A stretch of DNA of 64,000 bases, from positions 3,245,001 to 3,309,000 of the forward strand of contig NZ_CP010311.1 of assembly GCF_000827125.1 (NCBI RefSeq), given 5' to 3'. The first letter of the stretch is position 1; every line of letters begins with the position of its first letter. Positions 48,679 through 57,048 of the stretch are shown in pieces. The position numbers and the translations under genes were made by a program. This DNA is from Geoalkalibacter subterraneus (GTDB lineage Bacteria > Desulfobacterota > Desulfuromonadia > Desulfuromonadales > Geoalkalibacteraceae). The notes under the pieces are model-generated. The model saw nothing but the letters and a program-made list of their open reading frames with translations, had not been told where the DNA came from and ran no database searches.

Positions 48679-50100
48679 ATGATTGTCCCCGTCATCCTGT
48701 CCGGCGGAGCCGGAACCCGTCTATGGCCCCTGTCACGCGAACTTTATCCTAAACAACTGCTGCCGCTGGTGGGCGATCACACGATGCTGCAGGAAACGGT
48801 TCTGCGCCTTGACGGGCTGGCTGATCTGACGGCACCGCTGGTGGTATGCAACGAGGCCCACCGCTTCATGGTGGCGGAGCAGCTGCGCCAGGCCGGACAC
48901 CCCGCCTCCACCATTATTCTGGAGCCGGTAGGGCGCAACACCGCACCGGCTGCCGCTGTCGCGGCCCTGCGCGCCATGGCTGAAGGCGATGACCCGCTGC
49001 TGCTGGTGCTGCCGGCCGACCATGTGATCGAGCGGCCGGAGGCGCTGCGGCAGGCGGTCAGCCTTGGGGTCTCGGCGGCGGAGGAAGGGCGGCTGTTGAC
49101 TTTCGGCATCGTGCCGACCGCGCCGGAGACGGGGTATGGGTATATCAGGGCAAACAACGAACAACGGACGGCGGACAACGGCCAGGTCTTCCCCGTCGCC
49201 CAGTTCGTCGAAAAACCCGACCGGGCCACCGCGGAACAATACCTGGCCGCTGGCGACTACTACTGGAACAGCGGCATGTTTCTATTCAAAGCGTCGAGCT
49301 TTCTGCGCGAATTGGTAAAATTCGCGCCGGAGATGATCGCGTGCTGTCGGGAAGCGCTGGATAAGGCGCAGATCGATCTCGATTTCACCCGACTCGATGC
49401 CGAGGCCTTTGCGGCTTGTCCGAGCAATTCCATCGACTATGCGGTGATGGAGAAGACGGCCGATGCAGCGGTCATTCCCCTCGATGCCGGTTGGAATGAC
49501 GTGGGCTCCTGGTCGGCGTTGTGGGATGTGGGCCGCCAGGACGAGAACGGCAATGTCACCAAGGGCGATGTTTTGACAGAGAATAGCCACAACTGCTACC
49601 TGCACGCCGAACAGCGCCTGGTGGCGGCGGTGGGGCTGGAGAATCACGTTGTGGTCGAAACCGCAGATGCGGTGCTGGTCGCCCCGCGCGACCGGGTGCA
49701 GGACGTCAAGGCGATCGTGCAGCAGCTCAAAGCGCGCGGCCGCGATGAAGCACTGCTGCACCGCCGCGTCAACCGCCCCTGGGGCGCCTACGAGGGGCTG
49801 GTGAGCGATGCGCGCTTCCAGGTCAAGCGCATTACCGTCGCACCGGAAGCGAGTCTGTCGCTGCAGCTGCACCACCACCGCGCCGAACACTGGATCGTGG
49901 TCAAGGGCACGGCACGTGTAACCCGCGGCGAGGAGACCTTCCTGCTGTCGGAGAATGAATCGACCTACATCCCGCTGGGAGTCCATCACCGCCTGGAAAA
50001 TCCGGGCAAGATCCCGCTGGAGATGATCGAGGTGCAGAGCGGGAGCTATCTGGGCGAGGATGATATTGTGCGATTTGAGGATCATTACGGACGAGGATAA
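48679..50100 (+). CDS. manC: Mannose-1-phosphate guanylyltransferase / mannose-6-phosphate isomerase
   Basis: 473 aa from ATG 48679. [20 protein letters not shown] is the nucleotidyltransferase signature; [19 protein letters not shown] and [16 protein letters not shown] follow; the C-terminal cupin ([22 protein letters not shown] ... [20 protein letters not shown]) is the type II PMI domain. Makes GDP-mannose. An insertion [10 protein letters not shown] (49151-49182) lies between YGYIRA and [12 protein letters not shown], where relatives usually have a short loop. Upstream in-frame codons back to 48574 are not supported. Confidence 0.9.
   Translation: MIVPVILSGGAGTRLWPLSRELYPKQLLPLVGDHTMLQETVLRLDGLADLTAPLVVCNEAHRFMVAEQLRQAGHPASTIILEPVGRNTAPAAAVAALRAMAEGDDPLLLVLPADHVIERPEALRQAVSLGVSAAEEGRLLTFGIVPTAPETGYGYIRANNEQRTADNGQVFPVAQFVEKPDRATAEQYLAAGDYYWNSGMFLFKASSFLRELVKFAPEMIACCREALDKAQIDLDFTRLDAEAFAACPSNSIDYAVMEKTADAAVIPLDAGWNDVGSWSALWDVGRQDENGNVTKGDVLTENSHNCYLHAEQRLVAAVGLENHVVVETADAVLVAPRDRVQDVKAIVQQLKARGRDEALLHRRVNRPWGAYEGLVSDARFQVKRITVAPEASLSLQLHHHRAEHWIVVKGTARVTRGEETFLLSENESTYIPLGVHHRLENPGKIPLEMIEVQSGSYLGEDDIVRFEDHYGRG
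49151..49182. repeat. In-frame AACGGACA repeat inside manC
   Basis: CAAACAACGAACAACGGACG and GCGGACAACGG encode [10 protein letters not shown]. Matches in type the insertion at 46153-46187 (NNGQRTKDN). Confidence 0.7.
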
Positions 50101-50113
50101 AAGGGTTTCCACA

Positions 50114-51466
50114 ATGAATTTGACTTGCTTTAAAGCCTACGACATCCGCGGACGCCTGCCGGATGAGTTGAATGAGGAGATTGCCTGGCGGATTGGGCGG
50201 GCTTATGCTGAATTTCTGCGGCCGCAGAAGGTGGTGGTCGGGCGTGATGTGCGGCATTCGAGTGCGGGGTTGAGCGAGGCTCTTTGCCGGGGGTTGACCG
50301 AGGGCGGAGCGGATGTGCACGACATCGGCCTGTGCGGGACCGAGGAAGTCTATTTTGCGACGTTTCATGGCGAGATGGATGGCGGCATTATGGTGACCGC
50401 CAGCCACAACCCCATGGACTACAATGGCCTGAAGCTGGTGCGGGAGGGGGCGCGGCCCATCAGCGGCGACAGCGGCCTGAACGATATCCGCAGATTGGCG
50501 GAAGAGGCTGATTTTAAGGCTCCGGAAAAAACGGGCACGGTGCATGAGTACGACGTGAAAGGCTCTTATATCCGTCATCTGCTCGGATATATCGATTTGC
50601 CGACGCTCAGGCCGGTGAAGGTGGTGGTCAATGCGGGCAACGGCTGCGCCGGCCCGGTTCTCGACCTGCTGGAGGCGCAGCTGCCCTTCGAGATAATCAA
50701 GGTGCACCACCAGCCCGACGGCAGCTTCCCCCACGGCATCCCCAACCCGCTGCTGCCGGAGAATCGTGCCGCGACGGCGGAGGCGGTGCGTACCCATGGC
50801 GCCATTGTCGGTCTGGCGTGGGACGGCGATTTCGACCGCTGCTTCTTCTTCGATGAAAACGGCGACTTCGTCGAGGGCTACTATATCGTCGGCCTGCTGG
50901 CGGCCAACATCCTGCAGAAAGTTCCTGGCGCCCGCATCATTCACGACCCGCGCCTGACCTGGAATACGATCGAGGTGGTGCGCGAGGCGGGTGGCGAGCC
51001 GGTCATGAGCAAGACAGGCCACGCTTTCATCAAGGAGCGCATGCGCAAAGAGGACGCGGTGTACGGCGGCGAGATGAGCGCCCATCACTATTTCCGTCAT
51101 TTCGCCTACTGCGACAGCGGCATGATCCCCTGGCTGCTGGTGCTGGAACTGATGTGCCGCGAGCAGAAGACGTTGTCGCAGCTGGTCGGCGAGCGCATGG
51201 CGCGTTTCCCGGCGAGCGGCGAGATCAACCGCACCGTGCAGGATCCGGCGGCGGTTATAGCTGCTGTGGAAAAAACCTACGCGGACGAGGCCCTGGAGAT
51301 CGACCACACCGACGGTCTGGCAATGGAATTCGATCAGTGGCGCTTCAACCTGCGCATGTCCAACACGGAGCCGGTACTGCGTCTGAACGTGGAAAGCCGC
51401 GGCGATGAAAAGCTGATGCGGGAGAAGACGGAGGCGCTGCTGGCGATGGTGAGTGGGGAGAAGTAG
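50114..51466 (+). CDS. manB: Phosphomannomutase/phosphoglucomutase
   Basis: 450 aa from ATG 50114, 13 bp after man[21 protein letters not shown], the phosphoserine loop [20 protein letters not shown], the metal site [16 protein letters not shown], sugar-binding [28 protein letters not shown] and the phosphate site [14 protein letters not shown] are all intact. Converts Man-6-P and Man-1-P, supplying ManC. The two form an operon. Confidence 0.9.
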   Translation: MNLTCFKAYDIRGRLPDELNEEIAWRIGRAYAEFLRPQKVVVGRDVRHSSAGLSEALCRGLTEGGADVHDIGLCGTEEVYFATFHGEMDGGIMVTASHNPMDYNGLKLVREGARPISGDSGLNDIRRLAEEADFKAPEKTGTVHEYDVKGSYIRHLLGYIDLPTLRPVKVVVNAGNGCAGPVLDLLEAQLPFEIIKVHHQPDGSFPHGIPNPLLPENRAATAEAVRTHGAIVGLAWDGDFDRCFFFDENGDFVEGYYIVGLLAANILQKVPGARIIHDPRLTWNTIEVVREAGGEPVMSKTGHAFIKERMRKEDAVYGGEMSAHHYFRHFAYCDSGMIPWLLVLELMCREQKTLSQLVGERMARFPASGEINRTVQDPAAVIAAVEKTYADEALEIDHTDGLAMEFDQWRFNLRMSNTEPVLRLNVESRGDEKLMREKTEALLAMVSGEK

Positions 51467-51504
51467 AGAAGCGCTCGCTGGTTACCGCTGTGCTGCGTTC
51501 CGCT

Positions 51505-51620
51505 CCCCCTCCCAACCTCCCCCCGCTGGGGGGAGGAGCTAAGAAACAAACCGCTCCCTGCCGAAAGGGGGAGGAGTTATAAGTGTCCCCTCTCCCAGCG
51601 GGAGGGTCAGGGTGGGGGAG
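51505..51620. repeat. CCCCTCCCAACCTCCCCCCG and GGGAGGGTCAGGGTGGGGG repeats
   Basis: Variants of the families at 47078 and 47657, directly downstream of manB. Confidence 0.65.
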
Positions 51621-51652
51621 GATCGTTTTTCCCCGTTCAAGGAGATCTGCAA

Positions 51653-51958
51653 ATGGCATCACGCGATGAACTTGTAAAAGAACTGGCGGAGGATGTACAG
51701 CGGCGCTTCCGTGCCAGCGTCCCGCTCGACCAGGCACCGTCCGGCGAGCTCAACAGCTACTTGGCCGAGCGGGTCGGGGCGATGATTGAAAAGCTGCCCG
51801 ACCCCTATCAGACCCTGATTGCCGACTGGGAAGGAGAGGCGCATCAGCTCGACCTGGCCTGGTGGGAGAGCGAACCGACCCCGCGCCAGATCGTTCTCGG
51901 CCTGGCTGCCGCCATCCTTGAGCGCGAGACGCGCGAGTATCTTGACCTGCCTCGTTAG
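51653..51958 (+). CDS. Conserved-looking hypothetical protein
   Basis: 101 aa with AAGGAG six bases from the ATG. MASRDELVKELAEDVQRRFR ASVPLDQAPSGELNSYLAER, then LPDPYQTLIADWEGEAHQLD and a C-terminal helix (QIVLGLAAAILERETREYLD). Rich in acidic and aromatic residues, soluble, no recognised domain. It stands between two repeat hairpins and is codon-biased like its neighbours, so probably a real gene. Confidence 0.6.
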   Translation: MASRDELVKELAEDVQRRFRASVPLDQAPSGELNSYLAERVGAMIEKLPDPYQTLIADWEGEAHQLDLAWWESEPTPRQIVLGLAAAILERETREYLDLPR

Positions 51959-51961
51959 ACC

Positions 51962-52040
51962 CGTGAAGGGTGAGGTGTTAGGAGTGAGGAGGTAAAACCC
52001 TTTCTTTTCGCGCCTCACTCCTTACCCCTCACTCCTCACG
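51962..52040. repeat. Imperfect 28-bp inverted repeat (GTGAGGAGTGAGG type)
   Basis: Left arm CGTGAAGGGTGAGGTGTTAG (51962 on) pairs with right arm ending ACCCCTCACTCCTCACG (52040), with a ~23-nt loop. A half of the same family is at 61462-61496. It could work as a terminator for the upstream gene, but there is no U-tract. Confidence 0.7.
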
Positions 52041-52141
52041 CCCCTTCTATCACTACCCCTTTAAATTCACGACAAGCTGGTATACTAAGCTAATGAGGGT
52101 GCTGAATCGGCCCTCGTTGACACCAGAAAGGGGGTTTATTG

Positions 52142-52657
52142 ATGAACAAGAATATCGGCAAATTCGGCATCGGCGGTAAACGCAAGCGTACTCCCACCAG
52201 CGAAGATCCCTATATGCCTGCAGAGGGACACAAGGAACCGGCTATCTGCGAGAGCTGCCAGGCACTCTATCGCAACAAGCGCTGGTATCTTGACCCCGCT
52301 GAAGCGAAAAAGGCTTTGAGCGACAGCAGTGTGAATCGCGTGACCTGCCCCGCCTGCCGCAAGATCGCAGAGCACTATCCCGAGGGGATTGTCACTCTGA
52401 GCGGCAGCTACCTCTGGAACCATGAGGAGGAGATCCGCAACATTCTGCGCAACGAAGAAAGCAAAGCGGTCTCAAAAAATCCCCTGGAGCGCATTATGCG
52501 CATGGAACGGGAGGGGGATGATCTGGTGATCGAGACCACGGAGGAAAAACTGGCCGAGCACTTGGGGCGCGCCCTGCACAGCGCGCATCAGGGTGAGCTT
52601 TCGGTGGACTGGACCGAAGACCACAATATCTGCCGGGTGCAGTGGCGGCGGGGCTGA
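52142..52657 (+). CDS. BCAM0308-like zinc-ribbon protein
   Basis: 171 aa from ATG 52142 (the in-frame TTG one codon earlier is less likely). Two Cys pairs, CESCQALYRNKRWYLD and VTCPACRKIAEHYPEGIVTL, form a probable zinc ribbon, followed by SGSYLWNHEEEIRNILRNEE and NPLERIMRMEREGDDLVIET TEEKLAEHLGRALHSAHQGE. This is the pattern of BCAM0308-family proteins, whose function is unknown. It lies 12 bp upstream of archease and so may act in the same RNA-repair process. Confidence 0.72.
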   Translation: MNKNIGKFGIGGKRKRTPTSEDPYMPAEGHKEPAICESCQALYRNKRWYLDPAEAKKALSDSSVNRVTCPACRKIAEHYPEGIVTLSGSYLWNHEEEIRNILRNEESKAVSKNPLERIMRMEREGDDLVIETTEEKLAEHLGRALHSAHQGELSVDWTEDHNICRVQWRRG

Positions 52658-52669
52658 ACCGGCCCGATC

Positions 52670-53083
52670 GTGAATCGTCACCGACAGATTGAACACACCG
52701 CTGACCTCGGCCTGGAGATCTGGGGCGATTCCCGCAGCGAACTTTTTGCCCAGGCCGCCTGTGCGCTGCGCGAGGTAATCGTTGCCGAGGCGCCGGTGAA
52801 CCCTCGCGAGACACAGGAGATCGAAGTCAGCGGCTCCGATGATGCCGAGCTGCTGGTGGCCTGGCTGTCGGAGCTGCTGTTTCTGTTCGAGTGCCGGGGA
52901 TTTCTGCCGTCCGAGTGCAAACTGGAGTTCGGCGAAAATTGCCTGCGCGCACAGGTCAAAGGCGAACCGTTCGACCCGCAGCGCCACCCGCTGGAGCGTG
53001 AAATCAAGGCGATCACGCATCATCAGGTGCTGGTGGAGGAGAAGGACGGGCAGTGGCATGCGCGGGTTTATGTCGATATATAA
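52670..53083 (+). CDS. Archease
   Basis: 137 aa from GTG 52670. YRQIEHTADLGLEIWGDSRS-like start (HRQIEHTADLGLEI), SELFAQAACALREVI, SEVSGSDDAELLVAWLSELL FLFE and the basic-acidic LEREIKAITHHQVLVEE, with the metal-binding Asp/His positions typical of archease. It activates and increases turnover of RtcB. The rtcB gene is 170 bp downstream, with a long hairpin repeat in between. Confidence 0.88.
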   Translation: MNRHRQIEHTADLGLEIWGDSRSELFAQAACALREVIVAEAPVNPRETQEIEVSGSDDAELLVAWLSELLFLFECRGFLPSECKLEFGENCLRAQVKGEPFDPQRHPLEREIKAITHHQVLVEEKDGQWHARVYVDI

Positions 53084-53101
53084 TTCAAAAATCCAAAAAG
53101 A

Positions 53102-53236
53102 TTGAACCACGGAGAGCACAGAGGTCACAGAGGAAAGTCTGAGAAAAAAATCTTTCTTTTCTGATTTTAGTTCTTCTGTGTTTTTACCCTAATCTCTTTT
53201 GTTTTCTCCGTGTGCTCTGTGCTCTCTGTGGTTCAA
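53102..53236. repeat. ACCACGGAGAGCACAGAGG long hairpin repeat
   Basis: TTGAACCACGGAGAGCACAG at the left and CTGTGCTCTCTGTGGTTCAA at the right are inverted, with ~65 bp between. Related copies at 55842-55954 and 56819-56930. Confidence 0.8.
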
Positions 53237-53253
53237 AAAAAAGGTTTTCCTCC

Positions 53254-54699
53254 ATGCCCATCAAGCTCCAACAGATCGACCCCTGCCGCTGGCGCATCCC
53301 TCGTGAGGGGAAGATGCGTGTCGAGGGGCTGGTGTTTGCCGATCGGGCCATGATCGAGGTGCTGCAGAAAGAGCAGGCGCTGGAGCAGGTGCGCAATGTG
53401 GCGACGCTACCGGGCATTGTCGGCCGCTCCATCGCTATGCCCGATATCCACTGGGGCTACGGCTTCCCCATCGGCGGGGTGGCGGCGTTTGATCCGGAGG
53501 ATGGCGGCGTGGTGTCTCCGGGAGGGGTCGGCTACGATATCAACTGCGGGGTCCGACTGCTGCGCAGCGAGCTGGAAGCGGAGGAGATCCGACCTCACCT
53601 CAAGGAGCTGGCTGATGCCCTGTTCCGCAATGTGCCCTCCGGGGTCGGCTCTCATCGCCGCGACTTGAGCCTGGCACCGCATGAAACACGCAAGGTGTTG
53701 GAGCAGGGTGCGGCCTGGGCGGTGAAAAACGGTTTCGGTTCGGCGCAGGATCTCGATCACATCGAGGAGCGCGGCACCATCGCCGGCGCCGACCCGGAGG
53801 TTGTTTCCGAGCGTGCGCTGGAGCGCGGACGCAACCAGCTCGGTACGCTGGGCTCCGGCAATCATTTTCTTGAAGTGCAGCGGGTCGACGAGGTGCTTGA
53901 TTCCGAGGCTGCAAACGCTCTGGGGCTTTTCCAGGACCAGGTGACGGTCTCCATCCACACGGGCAGCCGTGGGCTGGGCTACCAGGTGTGCGACGATCAT
54001 CTCAAGATGATGCTGCGCGCGGCGGCCAAATACGGCATCGAGCTGCCGGACCGCCAGCTGTGCTGCGCGCCGCTGGAGAGCCCCGAAGGGCGGCAATACC
54101 TGGCGGCAATGGCCGGCGCGGCCAACTTTGCCTTTGCCAACCGCCAGCTCATCACGCACTGGGTGCGTGAAACCTTCGAGCAGGTGCTGCGCACCGGGCC
54201 GTCACAGCTGCGCATGAGCCTGATCTACGATGTGTGCCACAACATCGCCAAGTGGGAAACGCATCAGGTTGAGGGCCGGGCGCGGCGATTGTGCGTGCAT
54301 CGCAAGGGGGCTACGCGGGCCTTTCCGCCGGGACACCCCGAGACGCCGGAACTCTACCGCGAGGTGGGCCAGCCGGTGCTGATCCCCGGCGATATGGGGC
54401 GCTGCTCCTACGTGCTGGTGGGCACTGAAGATGCGTTCAACGAGACGTTCGGCTCGACCTGCCATGGGGCTGGGCGGGTGCTGTCACGCCACGCCGCCAG
54501 GAAACTGGCCCGCAGACGCGACATCCCGGCCGATCTGGCTGCAAAGGGGATCCTGATCCGCGCGGCCGGGCGCGCCACCATGGCGGAGGAAATCTCCGAG
54601 GCGTACAAGGATGTCTCGGAGGTGGTGGAAGTGGTGCGTCGCGCCGGGATCGGCCGCATTGTGGCGCGGCTGGTGCCGATGGCGGTGGTGAAGGGGTGA
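53254..54699 (+). CDS. rtcB: RNA-splicing ligase RtcB
   Basis: 481 aa from ATG 53254. Motifs: LPGIVGRSIAMPDIHWGYGF, GGVGYDINCGVRLLRSE (Mn-binding), LGSGNHFLEVQ, SIHTGSRGLGYQV, DVCHNIAKWETHQV and the guanylylated His in VHRKGATRAFPPGH, then FGSTCHGAGRVLSRHAARK. All metal and GMP-linked residues appear present. Joins 2',3'-cyclic phosphate or 3'-phosphate RNA to 5'-OH ends. Forms an operon with archease and the BCAM0308-like gene. Confidence 0.92.
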   Translation: MPIKLQQIDPCRWRIPREGKMRVEGLVFADRAMIEVLQKEQALEQVRNVATLPGIVGRSIAMPDIHWGYGFPIGGVAAFDPEDGGVVSPGGVGYDINCGVRLLRSELEAEEIRPHLKELADALFRNVPSGVGSHRRDLSLAPHETRKVLEQGAAWAVKNGFGSAQDLDHIEERGTIAGADPEVVSERALERGRNQLGTLGSGNHFLEVQRVDEVLDSEAANALGLFQDQVTVSIHTGSRGLGYQVCDDHLKMMLRAAAKYGIELPDRQLCCAPLESPEGRQYLAAMAGAANFAFANRQLITHWVRETFEQVLRTGPSQLRMSLIYDVCHNIAKWETHQVEGRARRLCVHRKGATRAFPPGHPETPELYREVGQPVLIPGDMGRCSYVLVGTEDAFNETFGSTCHGAGRVLSRHAARKLARRRDIPADLAAKGILIRAAGRATMAEEISEAYKDVSEVVEVVRRAGIGRIVARLVPMAVVKG

Positions 54700-54728
54700 G
54701 GAATTGTTGGGGACGCCTGAAGCCGGGC

Positions 54729-54828
54729 GGTGAGGAGGGCCTGCGCCAAGGGACGCTTTAACCCATCCCTGGGTGCTTGACTGCCGCCGTCCTGGCGGCA
54801 GACACCCTTGGCGCAGGCCCTCCTCACC
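54729..54828. repeat. Perfect 24-bp inverted repeat with nested hairpin
   Basis: GGTGAGGAGGGCCTGCGCCA at the left (54729-54752) is exactly complementary to the right arm (54805-54828). The 52-bp loop contains a second hairpin CTGCCGCC/GGCGGCAG. It lies between rtcB and the next gene and could be a terminator-like structure or a small transposable palindrome. Confidence 0.85.
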
Positions 54829-54911
54829 ACCCTTTATTTGAATTGTTTTGTGGGTTTCTGATTTTTCGGTCTGAGTAGGTTCTTATTTTAATTTTTGGCA
54901 AGGAGCGTGCG

Positions 54912-55814
54912 ATGAATGTTTTTTTAACGGGAGCTACGGGATTTGTCGGCAAGAGAATGCTGCATCGTCTGCTGCAGGACGGCCATGTGGTGCGCTGTCT
55001 GGTGCGCTCGGGGTCGGAGAAGAAGCTGCCCGTTGAGAAAAACGTCGAAGCGCGCCTTGGCGATGCGACCGATCCTGCGACTCTGGAAGGGATCATGGAA
55101 GGCTGCGATGCCGTCATCCATCTTGTCGGGATCATCCGTGAATTTCCCTCGCGCGGCGTCACTTTCGAAAAGCTGCACGTGGAAGCGGCCCGCAACATGG
55201 TCAATGCGGCCAAAGCCCAGGGGATCAAGCGCTACATCCAGATGAGCGCCAACGGCACCCGCCCCGACGCTCATACCGACTACCATAAAACCAAATGGCG
55301 CGCAGAAGAGACGGTGCGTCAATCCGGTCTCAACTGGACGATTTTCCGCCCTTCAATGATCTTCGGACCCGAGGATGAATTCATCAATGAGCTGGCGTCG
55401 ATCATGCGCAAAACACCGGTGGTGCCCGTTTTCGGCGACGGAAACTACCGTCTGGCGCCGGTGGCGGTGGAGGATGTTGCCGAGTGTTTCTGCCAGGCAT
55501 TGCAGAAAGAGGAAACTATCGGCCAGACGTATGCTGTCTGCGGCCCGCAGGATTACAGCTACGACGAGCTTCTTGACGAAATCGGCCAGGCGCTGGACAA
55601 AAAATCGGTGCGAAAACTGCACCAGCCTTTATGCCTGATCAAGCCGGTGATTGCCCTGATGGAGAACTTCTCCGCCTTCCCCATCACCACCACCCAGCTC
55701 AACATGCTGGTCGAAGGCAATGTCTGCGATGCCGAAGAGATGAAAAAGGTGCGGGAGGTCTTTGAATACACGCCTAAAGAGCTGCCGGGGGGGATCCGGG
55801 AGTATCTGCGATAG
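54912..55814 (+). CDS. NDUFA9-like NAD(P)-binding protein
   Basis: 300 aa. MNVFLTGATGFVGKRMLHRL (Rossmann GxxGxxG), VIHLVGIIREFPSRGVTFEK LHVEAARNMVNAAKAQG, MSANGTRPDAHTDYHKTKWR AEE (YxxxK), FRPSMIFGPEDEFINELASI and the conserved VFGDGNYRLAPVAVEDVAEC. These are typical of the complex I NDUFA9 subunit-like family of atypical SDRs. Exact substrate is unknown. Its last codons, IREYLR-stop, are duplicated at 56768. Confidence 0.85.
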   Translation: MNVFLTGATGFVGKRMLHRLLQDGHVVRCLVRSGSEKKLPVEKNVEARLGDATDPATLEGIMEGCDAVIHLVGIIREFPSRGVTFEKLHVEAARNMVNAAKAQGIKRYIQMSANGTRPDAHTDYHKTKWRAEETVRQSGLNWTIFRPSMIFGPEDEFINELASIMRKTPVVPVFGDGNYRLAPVAVEDVAECFCQALQKEETIGQTYAVCGPQDYSYDELLDEIGQALDKKSVRKLHQPLCLIKPVIALMENFSAFPITTTQLNMLVEGNVCDAEEMKKVREVFEYTPKELPGGIREYLR

Positions 55815-55841
55815 TCTTTGGGCGTTTCGAAACCAAGGATC

Positions 55842-55954
55842 TGAACCACAGAGGACACAGAGAGCACAGAGGAAAACACGAGAGCAGGGTTTAAAACCAA
55901 AAAAGATGGGTTCTCAGATTTTTCTCTGTGCTCTCCGCGATCTCTGTGGTTCAA
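55842..55954. repeat. ACCACAGAGGACACAGAG long hairpin, copy 1
   Basis: TGAACCACAGAGGACACAGA at the left and GCGATCTCTGTGGTTCAA at the right pair over ~25 bp with a ~60-bp loop. Together with the gene 3' end it is duplicated at 56768-56930. Confidence 0.8.
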
Positions 55955-56017
55955 GCTTTGAACTTTACTTTTAAGAAGACGGCCCCAGGAAGGCTTTTCC
56001 AGGTCTGCCGGCATTCA

Positions 56018-56046
56018 TTGACACAGTGACACACTAGTGGCACACT
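56018..56046 (+). promoter_or_regulatory. Promoter/operator region of RHH-RelE module
   Basis: TTGACA (56018-56023) is a good -35, with CACTAGTG (56032-56039) in the spacer. The same palindrome stands upstream of the paralogous module at 6219-6226. Overlap would let the antitoxin block RNA polymerase. The -10 is weak. Confidence 0.45.
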
Positions 56047-56088
56047 GACGGTATGCCAAAAGATAATCTTTCACAAAAAGGTGCTGAC

Positions 56089-56316
56089 ATGCCTGCTAAA
56101 AATCCAAGAGTCAATGTTGTCCTGGAACAACCTGTTTACAATACCCTCCATGATCTTGCTGAAACTCAGGGTGTTTCCATGTCCATGCTGATGCGTGACC
56201 TTGTCAAAGAGGCTCTTGAGCTGCATGAAGATCGTGCATTGACGGTATTTGCTACAGAACGGGAAAAAGATTTCCAATCCTTCGAAGCCTTAAGTCATGA
56301 CGAGACATGGGGCTGA
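56089..56316 (+). CDS. RHH-type antitoxin, diverged paralogue
   Basis: 75 aa from ATG 56089 (MPAKNPRVNVVLEQPVYNTL HDLAETQGVSMSMLMRDLVK EALELHEDRALTVFATE). About 80-85% like the copies at 5965 and 16438. Start chosen by AAAGGTG upstream and by the family's conserved MPAKNPRV; an earlier ATG (56053) is possible. Pairs with the overlapping toxin gene. Confidence 0.88.
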   Translation: MPAKNPRVNVVLEQPVYNTLHDLAETQGVSMSMLMRDLVKEALELHEDRALTVFATEREKDFQSFEALSHDETWG

Positions 56317-56593
56317 AGTGACTTTCACGGTTATCTACCATCCCGAAGTTAAAAACCGCGACATCCCAAAGCTTAACGGGGATATCCGTTTGCGCATCAG
56401 AAAAGCCATCGAATCCCGGCTTATGGTCGCGCCGCAGGAATATGGCGAGCCTCTGCGCAAAACCTTGAAAGGCTATTGGAAACTCAGGATCGGAGACTAC
56501 CGGGTTGTTTTCCGGGTCGATCATCATCAGATTCTTGTCCTTGGGATCTGCCACCGGAAAGAAATCTACCCCTTGATGGAAAAACGCCAGTAA
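56297..56593 (+). CDS. RelE/ParE-type toxin, diverged paralogue
   Basis: 98 aa: MTRHGAEVTFTVIYHPEVKN RDIPKLNGDIRLRIRKAIES, RLMVAPQEYGEPLRKTLKGY WKLRIGDYRVVFRV and LGICHRKEIYPLMEKRQ. Closely related to 16161-16457. Overlaps the antitoxin by 20 bp. Intact, so probably a functional second module. Confidence 0.88.
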   Translation: MTRHGAEVTFTVIYHPEVKNRDIPKLNGDIRLRIRKAIESRLMVAPQEYGEPLRKTLKGYWKLRIGDYRVVFRVDHHQILVLGICHRKEIYPLMEKRQ

Positions 56594-56599
56594 ATAAAA

Positions 56600-56753
56600 T
56601 TGATGGCGTCGCAAAAAGTCCGTCCTACGGCGTTACGGCGTTTTTTCAGGACCTCGACATACCTGATGTATGCCTTCGCCCCTGAAAAACCACCAGGCCT
56701 TGTAGGACGAAATTTTTGCTTAGCCATCCTCTGGTTTTTTGCGAGTGCGTCAA
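56600..56753. repeat. MITE-like palindromic element (154 bp)
   Basis: Imperfect ends TTGATGGCGTCGCAAAAA and (complement) TTGACGCACTCGCAAAAA, plus an inner pair GTCCTAC/GTAGGAC. No coding capacity. It lies directly after the RelE toxin gene, inside the duplicated-flank cassette. Confidence 0.65.
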
Positions 56754-56767
56754 AATTCACTTGCGAG

Positions 56768-56930
56768 GGGATACGGGAGTATCTGCGATAGTCTTTGGTT
56801 GTTTCGATACCAAGGATCTGAACCACAGAGGACACAGAGAGCACAGAGGAAACCACGAGATTAAGGTTTAAAACCAAAAAGATGGGTTCTCAGATTTTTC
56901 TCCGTGTTCTCCGTGATCTCTGTGGTTCCA
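56768..56930. repeat. Direct duplicate of the NDUFA9-like gene end with ACCACAGAG hairpin
   Basis: ATACGGGAGTATCTGCGATAG (IREYLR-stop) and the following hairpin repeat 55793-55955. The RelE module and MITE lie between the two copies. The gene-free interval 56594-57048 consists of the MITE, this duplicate and a short leader for the helicase. Confidence 0.85.
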
Positions 56931-57048
56931 AGATTCTGTGTTCAATGTTTGTGTAGTTCAAAATCCGAAGTGTTTGAAATCCACCCCCATCCGCGCGATA
57001 ATGGCTTCCTTTCATTGAGACCCGGGATCGGGTGACGAGGAGCCTGTT

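Noticed and set aside
49901-51307. 468-codon minus-strand frame
   Set aside because: Antisense to manC and manB, both with complete catalytic motifs.
54729-54828. Intrinsic terminator of rtcB
   Set aside because: The hairpin is strong but lacks a following U-run and is longer than usual, so it is listed as a repeat.
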